From assembly GCA_965225625.1 (NCBI GenBank), contig CBDDBH010000024.1, positions 1 to 64,000 on the forward strand: a DNA stretch of 64,000 bases, written 5' to 3'. The stretch is from CBDDBH01 sp965225625 (lineage in GTDB: Bacteria > Pseudomonadota > Gammaproteobacteria > JADZEE01). The translations under genes were made by a program, and so were the position numbers. This document shows positions 33,070-40,910 of the stretch, one piece after another. How positions within the stretch are numbered: position 1 is the first letter of the stretch; each line of letters opens with the position of its first letter. Below the pieces are notes generated by a model that saw only the letters and a program-made list of their open reading frames with translations, was not told where the DNA came from and made no database searches.

Positions 33070-33684
33070 TCAACTAAATACCTCAATACGCAACGGCGTC
33101 GACTTACCGCCGATCGCCTCGATTCCGTCGTAAGGCAAGTCCACAGAACAAGCGGTCACCACCACAATAATATCCATTTCCGCACGAAACTCGACGTAAT
33201 CACCGGGCTTGGTCAGCGTCTGGCCGAGAATGTAATCGCCGCTCTCGCCAGGCACCGTGTTCTGGTACAGATTAAAAGGCTCCGGGTGAGTTGCACATTC
33301 CATGCCGATCTTAGACATCGCCGCGAAAAAATTGTCCTGACAATTCGGATGTGACGCACCCGCATCCAACCTTTCAAAGAAAATGCGGTTGCACGGTGCA
33401 AATGCCATGTCGTGACGTCCCGGCGAGGTGTCGTTTACAAACGTCAGCATGTGTCGATTGTGGTTGCTGTATAAGGCATCGCCGGGTTTCGGCACGAGCT
33501 TGAAAATGTTTTGTCGCGTAAACGAGGGAGAGAACATTTCCATCAAATTGCCGGCCGCAAGCACGAAAAGATCCGCAATTTGACAACCTTCAACATCAAT
33601 TACGCGAAATAAATCGCCACTTTCGACTCTCGCGGCAGCGCCAGCGTAACCGGGTACTTCCACGCTGGTTTCAGGCTTGTTCAT
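33070..33684 (-). CDS. DUF1989 (urea carboxylase-associated domain) protein, second copy
   Basis: A 204-residue protein, started at the ATG at 33682-33684 with GGAGGAGGG just upstream. 'RVESGDLFRVIDVEGCQIADLFVLAAG', 'PGDALYSNHNRHMLTFVNDTSPGRHDM', 'DNFFAAMSKIG' and 'KPGDYVEFRAEMDIIVVVTACSVD' follow the DUF1989 pattern. It is clearly divergent from the copy at 16422, for example 'YSNHNR' against 'SSNHM'. The Cys in 'DVEGCQIADLF' is found in many members. The function is not settled. It stands alone between the CoA ligase and the UbiD gene. Confidence 0.82.
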   Translation of the reverse strand: MNKPETSVEVPGYAGAAARVESGDLFRVIDVEGCQIADLFVLAAGNLMEMFSPSFTRQNIFKLVPKPGDALYSNHNRHMLTFVNDTSPGRHDMAFAPCNRIFFERLDAGASHPNCQDNFFAAMSKIGMECATHPEPFNLYQNTVPGESGDYILGQTLTKPGDYVEFRAEMDIIVVVTACSVDLPYDGIEAIGGKSTPLRIEVFS

Positions 33685-33769
33685 GACCCTCCTCCGTATA
33701 ACTCCAAGATCGCCGCTCGCTCTCGGCACCGAGATTTAAAACAATCTCGGCGCGGACATGCACGTGCCT

Positions 33770-35338
33770 TCACGAGTGCGGCTGCGACAAGATTAAGTAG
33801 CGCCCGGCTTCGTCCCTATCGAGAAGCTGTTGCTCTCGCAGGCGACCAAAGGACTCGAGGATCATTCGATGCTCAACGCCGTTGAACTCCGCCAATATGT
33901 CTTGGAAATAGCACGGACCCTGTTCGGCGATCAGCGCTGACATCCTCGCATCCAGTTCCTCGTCCGTGAACGGTGGGTGACTGACGATAGCCTCGGAACT
34001 GAACACAGCCGGATAACAGCGTTCAAAATCAGCACGATTTCTTCCAAGCGGGATGGTTGCGTCGATCCCCATTTTCGAGGTCGTCACCGGTGGCATCGGC
34101 GTAGGCAGCGACGGATCGAGCGTAACGGCTTTCATGTCTGTCAGTATAAGTGTGTCTTCGTGCGGCTGGGAGCGCCAACTCATTGCCCAATAAAGTTGTT
34201 CGTCATCGAAAATATCGATGTCGTCATCCACGACAACGGCGTACTTCGGCATAGCCTGTTTCGAGGCTGCAAGCATGAGCGTCAGCGCGGTTCTGGCGTC
34301 GCCCTGAGTCAGCGGCCTGATGCTCGCCACCGCCCAGTTGCACAGTCCTGCAGGCACTACCCGCACGCCGCGCACATCAATTCCCGCCTGCTTCAATGCC
34401 TTATACAAATCTAGCTCGATGAGACAAAACAATACGTAGATGTCGGTCCAGCCGGGGTGCATTCCGCCGTGGGTTGCCGAATGGAAAACGGCATCCCTGC
34501 AATGAGTAATCGCGTTTATCTTGACGGTTGGATTCCATTTCATGCCCGAACCATAAGTACCCGTAAACTCCCCATATGGGCCCTCATCGGTGATCCAACC
34601 CTGCGGTCCAATCACTCCTTCGAGCACTATCTCAGCGTTGGCGGGCACCCGGAGATCCACCGTTTTGCATTGAATCAACTCGGCCGGTTCGCCGCGAAAC
34701 CCACCGAGCACATCGTATTCATCAATATCCAACGGCGAGGACGCAAGCGCCGCCATGATGTCCAGCGTCGGCAGTCCGATGACGACCGCCACCTCGAGTG
34801 GTTCGCCACGCTCATACGCCAACTGATAATAGTGTTTCAGCTTGGTCGGCCCGGTAATATCGATACCGGTTTCGTTTCTGCCGCGGTACATCAAACGATA
34901 AATTCCCAGATTAATGACGCCACGCTCAGGGTCTTTGGCGACAACGACACCGGCACTGATAAAGGGTGCACCGTCGAATTCGTGCTGCAAGTACAGCGGC
35001 AGATCAGCGAGATTGACCTCGGCGTCACGGACGATGACTTCCTGACAGGGCGCCTGCGTCACTTCTACAGGCGCGATCAGCCGGCGCATTCGCGCATCGA
35101 GTTCATCGAACAAGTGCTCCTCGTCGGTGTCCAGCGCAAGCTTGATCATCTCCCGGTTGGAAAAGGTGTTCGCGACCAGCGGCATGCCATAACCGCTGAC
35201 ACGTTCGAACAGGGTTGCTTTACGGTAATTGCGATCGACGATACCGGCGATTTGATTGACGGGCGTTTCTTGCGTAATACGCGATAACAGATCGTGTCTT
35301 TCCAGTGTGTCCAGCCAATCTTTCAGGGTGAGGGCCAT
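33770..35338 (-). CDS. UbiD-family prenylated-FMN (de)carboxylase
   Basis: A 522-residue UbiD-like enzyme that reversibly decarboxylates an aromatic or unsaturated acid with prenyl-FMN. The catalytic motif 'TDEGPYGEFTG' carries the conserved Glu residues, and 'VINLGIYRLMYRG' contains the conserved Arg. 'PVEVAVVIG'-like 'PLEVAVVIGLPTLDIMAALASSP' and 'HGGMHPGWTD' are also typical. The length is normal. A flavin prenyltransferase (UbiX) would be needed to make the cofactor, and none lies in the window. The gene is 85 bp upstream of the DUF1989 gene on the same strand and divergent from an amidase. Substrates in this family range from hydroxybenzoates to pyrrole and furan acids. Confidence 0.9.
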   Translation of the reverse strand: MALTLKDWLDTLERHDLLSRITQETPVNQIAGIVDRNYRKATLFERVSGYGMPLVANTFSNREMIKLALDTDEEHLFDELDARMRRLIAPVEVTQAPCQEVIVRDAEVNLADLPLYLQHEFDGAPFISAGVVVAKDPERGVINLGIYRLMYRGRNETGIDITGPTKLKHYYQLAYERGEPLEVAVVIGLPTLDIMAALASSPLDIDEYDVLGGFRGEPAELIQCKTVDLRVPANAEIVLEGVIGPQGWITDEGPYGEFTGTYGSGMKWNPTVKINAITHCRDAVFHSATHGGMHPGWTDIYVLFCLIELDLYKALKQAGIDVRGVRVVPAGLCNWAVASIRPLTQGDARTALTLMLAASKQAMPKYAVVVDDDIDIFDDEQLYWAMSWRSQPHEDTLILTDMKAVTLDPSLPTPMPPVTTSKMGIDATIPLGRNRADFERCYPAVFSSEAIVSHPPFTDEELDARMSALIAEQGPCYFQDILAEFNGVEHRMILESFGRLREQQLLDRDEAGRYLILSQPHS

Positions 35339-35554
35339 TAGGGTTGTTCCGTCGCAGCCGGGAGTTGTAATGTTCCCGCGGGTTTCCAGATTACATTGGT
35401 CATGGTCGCTGCACAGTGTTAGTTTTTGGTAATGACAGCGCTAGTTTTTTTGCGTTCATGATTGCAGAATCGTCACAGGAGCCGCTGATGTCAACGAATC
35501 AACTTACCTTTTACCCGCTTAAACCTGAAAAAAGGCCAGGCAAGGAGCAAACCC

Positions 35555-37018
35555 ATGTCTGAACAGGCCAACAAAAACGAAATCTGCCGAATGGCTGCAG
35601 TGCGCTTGGGTGACTTGATACAAAGAAAGGAGTTGTCCCCGGTCGAGGTCATAGATGCAGTGTTGCAACGCATGGATAAACTAGAACCTGCGCTGCATGC
35701 ATTCTGCACGCCAACACCAGAGAACGCGCGCGCTGACGCGCGGCGAATCGAAGCAGCGCTGCTGGCGGGTAAATCGGTTGGCCCGCTCGCCGGCATTCCG
35801 GTCGGCATAAAGGATCTGGTACTTACCAAGGGAGTGCGCACTGTCTCAGGCTCGTGGGCCTATGCCGACTATATCCCGGAAGAGGACGACATCGTCGTCG
35901 AACGTCTGAAGGCCGCCGGTGCCGTTATTATCGGCAAGACCAATGTTCCAGAATTCGGTTATAGCGGCGTGACTGAGAACCCGGTGTTCGAAACGACACG
36001 CAATCCCTGGAATACGGATCTGACGCCCGGCGGCTCAAGCGGCGGTTCGGGCGCTGCTGTTGCGGCGGGCCTGGGTCCATTTGCCATTGGCAGCGACGGC
36101 GGCGGATCGATCCGAATACCCAGCAGTTTTTGCGGCCTCTACGGCATCAAACCAACCATGGGCCGAGTGCCGCTATATCCGGGTTGCCGCGACGAGCGCT
36201 ACCCGGGCGTGTCCAGTTGGGAATCGCTGGAACACCTCGGCCCTATGAGCCGCACGGTAGCGGACAGCGCACTGATGCTGTCGGTGATTGCCGGTCCTGA
36301 TGATCGGGATCGGCTCAGCCTGCCCGCAGCCGACTTCGACTGGCAGCAAGCGCCGCTAGGTGATATCAAAGGCTTGCGGGTGGCTTACAGCGCGGACTGG
36401 GGATATGCCAAGGTCGATCCACAGGTCCGCGAGATTGTCGGCGCAGCCGTGCAGGTATTCGAGCGTGATCTCAGCTGCGTCGTCGAAGAAGCAAATCCGG
36501 GGTGGGACGATCCGGGTGAGGCATTCTGGGGCCTGGTTGCGCTGGAAACTGATCTACGCGGCATGCGTGCGCTGGCCGAGGAGCTCGGCGACAAAATGTC
36601 GCCGCATCTGGTGCAGATGTTGCAAACCGAATTTACCGCCGAGGATATGAACGCCGGGATCCTGGCGCGCAAACATGTCTATAACAAAATGTGGCGCTTC
36701 ATGCGCAACTATGATCTATTGCTGTCACCGACCATGTGCGTACCACCGTTCGAGACCGGTATGCAGGGGCCGGCAATCATCGACGGGCGTCCGGCCGGTC
36801 CGCTGGATACCATCGCATTCACGTTTCCATTCAATATGACCGGCCAACCTGCCGCCACGGTTCCCGCCGGGTGGACCAATGACGGGCGGCCGGTGGGTCT
36901 GCAAATCGTCGGCCGGCGTCTTGACGACGCGCTCGTCTTGCGCGCCTCCGCGGCATTCGAAGCAGCCGCTCCATGGCGCGATCGCTGGCCGCCGCTACTC
37001 GAGGCGATGGGACTGTAG
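35555..37018 (+). CDS. Amidase signature family hydrolase
   Basis: A 487-residue amidase signature enzyme. The Ser-cisSer-Lys triad is visible: Lys86 in 'PVGIKDL', Ser161 in 'TPGGSSGGSGAAVAAG' and nucleophile Ser185 in 'GSDGGGSIRIPSSFCGLYGIKP'. The C-terminal 'FTFPFNMTGQPAATVPAGWTNDGRPVGLQIVGRRLDD' is typical. It hydrolyses an amide, possibly an aromatic amide or a urea-type compound feeding the acid-using enzymes nearby. It is not a GatA for tRNA, since no GatB or GatC is present. The 216-bp gap before it carries the divergent UbiD promoter and has T-rich runs but no clear promoter boxes. Confidence 0.9.
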   Translation: MSEQANKNEICRMAAVRLGDLIQRKELSPVEVIDAVLQRMDKLEPALHAFCTPTPENARADARRIEAALLAGKSVGPLAGIPVGIKDLVLTKGVRTVSGSWAYADYIPEEDDIVVERLKAAGAVIIGKTNVPEFGYSGVTENPVFETTRNPWNTDLTPGGSSGGSGAAVAAGLGPFAIGSDGGGSIRIPSSFCGLYGIKPTMGRVPLYPGCRDERYPGVSSWESLEHLGPMSRTVADSALMLSVIAGPDDRDRLSLPAADFDWQQAPLGDIKGLRVAYSADWGYAKVDPQVREIVGAAVQVFERDLSCVVEEANPGWDDPGEAFWGLVALETDLRGMRALAEELGDKMSPHLVQMLQTEFTAEDMNAGILARKHVYNKMWRFMRNYDLLLSPTMCVPPFETGMQGPAIIDGRPAGPLDTIAFTFPFNMTGQPAATVPAGWTNDGRPVGLQIVGRRLDDALVLRASAAFEAAAPWRDRWPPLLEAMGL

Positions 37019-37059
37019 AAAACGGTTGCAAGGCTCTGGCACGCGTTAGACGGATCGTT

Positions 37060-37082
37060 CGCCTAGCCGCGCGCGGTAGGCG
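37060..37082 (+). terminator. Hairpin after the amidase gene
   Basis: An imperfect inverted repeat (CGCCTA...TAGGCG with CCGC...GCGG inside) lies 42 bp past the amidase stop. No T-run follows. The rest of the gap up to 37248 shows no gene or repeat that I can support. Confidence 0.3.
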
Positions 37083-37248
37083 GCTGTCGTCTTCGGCAAT
37101 AGCTTACCGTCCCCCTAATCGACGATGACTCCGTAGCAACAATGCCACCTTCGGCATCGTCCGGAGAACGGGTATTGGGAACGATGAGGCGGACAGTGTC
37201 TGCGCGATAGGCAGGTGCTCTATGCCGATGCGGTGTCCTATGCCGGGG

Positions 37249-38049
37249 TCAGCTAGTGGCTTCGATGAAATCCACCAACGCACTGTTGAAGCGGGCCGTG
37301 TCCTGGATCTGCACCGAGTGGCCACTGTCCTCGAATACTTTCAGGTGACCCTGCGCTACGGTGTCTGCGATGTATTGGCCTAACGCAACCGGATAAAAAT
37401 CGTTATCCGTTTGCATCGCGAGGCACGGGACGTTTAGCGCTTCCAGTACTGGGCGATGATCCAGTTTCATCTGGTTGTAAACGGCTTTGAGTGCAATATC
37501 CAACGGTGTTTGTAAGGAGATATTGAACAGAAAATCGATCTCCGCCTCGGTTGGTTTATAGAGATTCGCTTCGGCAAAATTTCTGCGACCGTTGATCGGA
37601 TCTTCGGCCAGTCCGTCGATGTGACCCATGCACTCCTTTTCTTCGATACCGTAATCCCAGCCCGGCGAATTGATGAGCTTAATGGGACCGTTTATGAGAA
37701 CAACCCGGCCAACGTCACCCTGGTCCTGATACTTTTCCATGTAAGCCAGCGTCACACTGACGCCCATGGACCAACCGACGAGCGTGACATCCTCAAGCGC
37801 GAGCTCCTTTATCAGGTGGTTCACATCGGAACCAAACTCCTCAAACGAGTAGGCACAGTCCGCTTTTTCTGAATGTCCCATACCGCGAAGATCGAATGCC
37901 ACGCAGTGATAGCGATCCTGCAACAGATGCAGCTGCTTATCCCAGACCCGTTGACTGCAGGGCCAGCCGTGTATGAAGACGATGGATTTACCCTTGCCGC
38001 GACTCACATAGTCTATTTCGACACCGTCCGCAGTAATCGTTTTAGCCAT
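37249..38049 (-). CDS. Alpha/beta-fold hydrolase
   Basis: A 266-residue hydrolase, started at the ATG at 38047-38049. The oxyanion region is 'IVFIHGWPCSQRVWDKQL', the nucleophile elbow is 'VGWSMGVS' with Ser94, and the His lies in 'EDSGHSVQIQDTARFN'. Asp is probably in 'QTDNDFYPV'. It overlaps the end of the flotillin gene by 8 bp and so is translationally coupled to it, an odd partner. 'GWSMG' is common in esterases and cofactor-free haloperoxidases. The substrate is unknown. Confidence 0.86.
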   Translation of the reverse strand: MAKTITADGVEIDYVSRGKGKSIVFIHGWPCSQRVWDKQLHLLQDRYHCVAFDLRGMGHSEKADCAYSFEEFGSDVNHLIKELALEDVTLVGWSMGVSVTLAYMEKYQDQGDVGRVVLINGPIKLINSPGWDYGIEEKECMGHIDGLAEDPINGRRNFAEANLYKPTEAEIDFLFNISLQTPLDIALKAVYNQMKLDHRPVLEALNVPCLAMQTDNDFYPVALGQYIADTVAQGHLKVFEDSGHSVQIQDTARFNSALVDFIEATS

Positions 38050-39640
38050 CGGTGACCTCGCCTTCCACTGGGACATCCGTGGCCGCATCGTCTGCTACCG
38101 CGACTTGGCTCGGCTCTGCTACCCGTCCCAATACATTGGGCAAATCGATGCCGGCCTGCTTTGCCAGCTCATGTATCGGCGGCAGCGAACCGATGAGGCT
38201 GCGCAAAAAACCTGAAGTGCTGCCGCTTGCGTCGCCACCAACGCCGTTGGCGCCGGAATCCCAGACGGTGATCTTATCGATCTTGAGATTCTGGATTGCC
38301 TTTACCTGTTCGGCCACGAGTTCCGGTAATTGTTCGATGACGAGCAACGCGGGTGCCAGGTCAGGGCGGTCTCCGCAAACCTCGATCATGCGCTGGTAAC
38401 CCTGCGCCTTCGCCTCCAATACTTTCTGGAGGCCCTCAGCTTCGGCAGTATACCTGGCAAGCGTTGCGTCCGCCTCGCCGGCCGCTATGCGCCGCAGCCG
38501 CCCAGCTTCCGCATCTGCGTCAATCTCTATTTTCTGTTGCTCGACTAATTGTTGGGCGACCTGGATTTTTTCGAGACGGGCAACTTCCTGTTCTTTCTCC
38601 GCGCGCAGAACATCGCGTGCGGACTCCGCCATGGCGACTTCACCCCGTCGCTTTGCCTCGGCTTTACGCTCCTCCAACGTGGCGGTGTAGCTGGCTATTT
38701 CCGCCTGTGATTCGTTTTCACCTTTAACCGCGGCCGATTCAAGTTCCGCAACCTCGACACGCTGGTGCGCTTCCGCCTTCTTGCGTCCTTTGGCCGTCAG
38801 TGCGTCTTGCTCGGCCACGGCCACTTCCTGCGCCCGTCTGGCCTGCGCTTCCCCGGTTATACCTTCGGCTTCGAGTTTTGCAACCTCGACACGCTGGTCA
38901 CGTTCCGCCCCTTTTTGCCCGGTGACCGATTGCGCCTCTTGCGTCGCGACATCCACATCCATTTCTTTTTTCGCCGAAGCTGAGCCCACCGCACCCTCAC
39001 GATCGGCGACCGCGACCTCGACCTTGGCTTTGTTGATCGCCTCGGACGCCGCTTTTTGGCCCAGGGCCTCGATATACCCGGATTCATCGGTAATATCACG
39101 GATATTGACGTTGATCATTTCCAGGCCGATTTTGTTGAGTTCAAAGTTCACGTTTTGATTGACAAGATCGAGAAATTTTTCACGATCCTGATTGATCTCC
39201 TCAATCGACAAAGTCGCGATTACCAGGCGCATTTGGCCGAGAATAATATCTCGGGCCTGCATCGCGATGCCTTGCTCGTCCAGTCCGAGTAGACGCTCGG
39301 CGGCGTTGTTCATAATGTCGGGATCGGTCGATATACCGATGGTAAAAGTCGAGGGTACGTTTACACGAATATTCTTCTTCGACAGTGCGCTGGTTAATTC
39401 GATATCAATGGTGGTGGGCTCCAATGACAAATAGTCGTAACTCTGTAACAACGGAATGACGAAAGTGCCGCCACCATGCATACAACGCGCGGCACGATCA
39501 CCCGTCACCTTTCCGTAGACCACCAGCACACGGTTGGAAGGACATCGTCGGTACTGCTTGACTAACATCGCAAAGAAAAAGCTGAAGATCAGGACTACGG
39601 ACACCACCAGCATCAGTGGACCGGGGCTTAAATTGAACAT
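38042..39640 (-). CDS. Flotillin-like membrane scaffold protein (SPFH family)
   Basis: A 532-residue protein. An N-terminal membrane segment ('LMLVVSVVLIFSFFFAMLV') is followed by an SPFH/band-7 domain (about 35-200: 'YGKVTGDRAARCMHGGGTFVIPLLQSYDYLSLEP'). A long Ala/Glu/Lys-rich coiled coil (about 200-420) carries the repeated 'VAVAE', 'AEAHQRVEVAELE' pattern of flotillins, and the tail is low-complexity. Flotillins organise membrane microdomains together with NfeD proteins. An NfeD-like gene lies upstream on the same strand, separated by a MITE-like repeat. The downstream hydrolase gene overlaps it by 8 bp. Confidence 0.92.
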   Translation of the reverse strand: MFNLSPGPLMLVVSVVLIFSFFFAMLVKQYRRCPSNRVLVVYGKVTGDRAARCMHGGGTFVIPLLQSYDYLSLEPTTIDIELTSALSKKNIRVNVPSTFTIGISTDPDIMNNAAERLLGLDEQGIAMQARDIILGQMRLVIATLSIEEINQDREKFLDLVNQNVNFELNKIGLEMINVNIRDITDESGYIEALGQKAASEAINKAKVEVAVADREGAVGSASAKKEMDVDVATQEAQSVTGQKGAERDQRVEVAKLEAEGITGEAQARRAQEVAVAEQDALTAKGRKKAEAHQRVEVAELESAAVKGENESQAEIASYTATLEERKAEAKRRGEVAMAESARDVLRAEKEQEVARLEKIQVAQQLVEQQKIEIDADAEAGRLRRIAAGEADATLARYTAEAEGLQKVLEAKAQGYQRMIEVCGDRPDLAPALLVIEQLPELVAEQVKAIQNLKIDKITVWDSGANGVGGDASGSTSGFLRSLIGSLPPIHELAKQAGIDLPNVLGRVAEPSQVAVADDAATDVPVEGEVTDG

Positions 39641-39699
39641 GTCATTCCCCTCGTTATTGTTATCGCCTCATTTTGAGGCTTAGTGGTTATTAACTACCT

Positions 39700-40134
39700 A
39701 GCCCGCATATTTCATGAAGGATCCTGGATGCTCGCGCAGGACGCGTGCGTCTGGGCGCCGCGCTGGAGCTCCAAGCATAGCCGTTAGCGATGGTTGGCGT
39801 GAAGCGCAAGCTCAGGCGTGCGCGGGCCAGGGAGCGCCAGGATAGCGCGCGATGCGGTACAAACTGTCCCTTTGCCGTCGTTGACATGGCACCTTTACAA
39901 CGCCTGGGTTTCACTCGCATCGCGTGGCGTGACCGCCACGGATGGCGGAAATGCAGACCATGCACGACTGCAGGGAGGCAGGGCGAAGCAGGAGCCAAAG
40001 CCGACGAGTCCATGGATGGACGAGGTAGAACGAAGCAGGAGCCAAAGTCGACGAGTCCATGGATGGACGAGGTAGAACGACGCAGGAGGCCAAAGTCGAG
40101 GAGCGTTTGTCTGCCCTTCGTGAATATGCGGGCT
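39700..40134. mobile_element. MITE-like composite repeat, copy 2 (435 bp)
   Basis: The ends AGCCCGCATATT (39700-39711) and AATATGCGGGCT (40123-40134) are the same perfect 12-bp inverted repeats as in the copy at 17172; one more base pairs on each side here. Two tandem units of 47 and 48 bp (40003-40049 and 40050-40097) carry GTCCATGGATGGAC. It contains no gene. Short frames such as 39790-40161 have no resemblance to proteins. It lies between the NfeD-like stop (3 bp away) and the flotillin start, so it splits what is normally one operon. Confidence 0.72.
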
Positions 40135-40137
40135 AGA

Positions 40138-40722
40138 TCACTCGTAGTGTTCGACGATTAGCGTTCCGTCATCGCGGACTTCCTTGACCACTACACTGCG
40201 GAATGACTCGATCTTCTCCTTCGTGCTGATGGCATCGAGAATTTTTCGGCGACCCGAAACACTGACTTCCACCTGGCCGCTGCCATCGCCGCGCTTTGGG
40301 ATAGGCAGGTACACTTTTCCCGTCCGTCCAACGGCAGTTTGCAAATCGAATTCGATGGTTCGATTGAGTTTGCGCGCCCCTACCATCAATCCGGAAGCCA
40401 GTAGCATCATGCCAAAACCAAACGCAGCCGCGCTGGCAGCGGAGGCGAAAGAGCCCAGCCCCCAATCCACCCGACATGACAAACCCATCCAGCCCGCGCC
40501 CATGAAAAAAGCCAACACCGACAACGTAGAAAAGAAGGTAAAGGATCCATCGCTATCACTGAGATCCATGCCGTCATCGACGCCGTCTCCGCCGCCGAAA
40601 AACAGTGCCACAAACAAGCGCAGAAGGAAAAATACCGTGCCCACGAGCGCCAACAGCAAATAGGCAATGACGTCGGTGCCCAACTCCAGCGCAACGCCCC
40701 AATTGAATAATAGATCCCACAT
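40138..40722 (-). CDS. NfeD-like membrane protein, flotillin partner
   Basis: A 194-residue protein. Transmembrane segments are 'DVIAYLLLALVGTVFFLLRLFVALFFG', 'TFFSTLSVLAFFMGAGWMGLSC' and 'ASAASAAAFGFGMMLLASGLMVGA'. A soluble C-terminal OB-fold-like part follows ('TAVGRTGKVYLPIPKRGDGSGQVEVSVSGRRKILDAIS', 'VVVKEVRDDGTLIVEHYE'). This is the layout of short NfeD/YqiJ-type proteins that accompany flotillins. It is upstream of the flotillin gene on the same strand, with 497 bp between them that are mostly the MITE-like element. It is divergent from the CarAa-like gene across 188 bp. Confidence 0.8.
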   Translation of the reverse strand: MWDLLFNWGVALELGTDVIAYLLLALVGTVFFLLRLFVALFFGGGDGVDDGMDLSDSDGSFTFFSTLSVLAFFMGAGWMGLSCRVDWGLGSFASAASAAAFGFGMMLLASGLMVGARKLNRTIEFDLQTAVGRTGKVYLPIPKRGDGSGQVEVSVSGRRKILDAISTKEKIESFRSVVVKEVRDDGTLIVEHYE

Positions 40723-40910
40723 CGTCGAATCCGCCTGCGGTTCTTCACCGAACCGTATTCCAGCCTTCCGGTGGCGTCAAGGTAATGGCAGTTATCGGGA
40801 TCAGGTCTTGCTTTGCGCCGCAACAGATGTATTAATGTTTTAGCCGGGTATTGCAGGAAATCGCCGCAATTGGCGGGCTAATATGCACACAGGTTCATCG
40901 GAGATAGACG

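Noticed and set aside
35555..37018. GatA subunit of the glutamyl-tRNA amidotransferase
   Set aside because: The amidase triad is shared by the whole family, and there is no gatB or gatC beside it. The catabolic setting favours a general amidase.
40003..40097. Tandem 47-48 bp units as a possible CRISPR array
   Set aside because: The units abut with no spacers, only two occur, and there are no cas genes. They belong to the MITE-like element.
39790..40161. A 123-codon plus-strand frame, and similar frames at 17036-17681
   Set aside because: They lie within the MITE-like repeats and read through tandem palindromic units. There is no start context and no protein resemblance.
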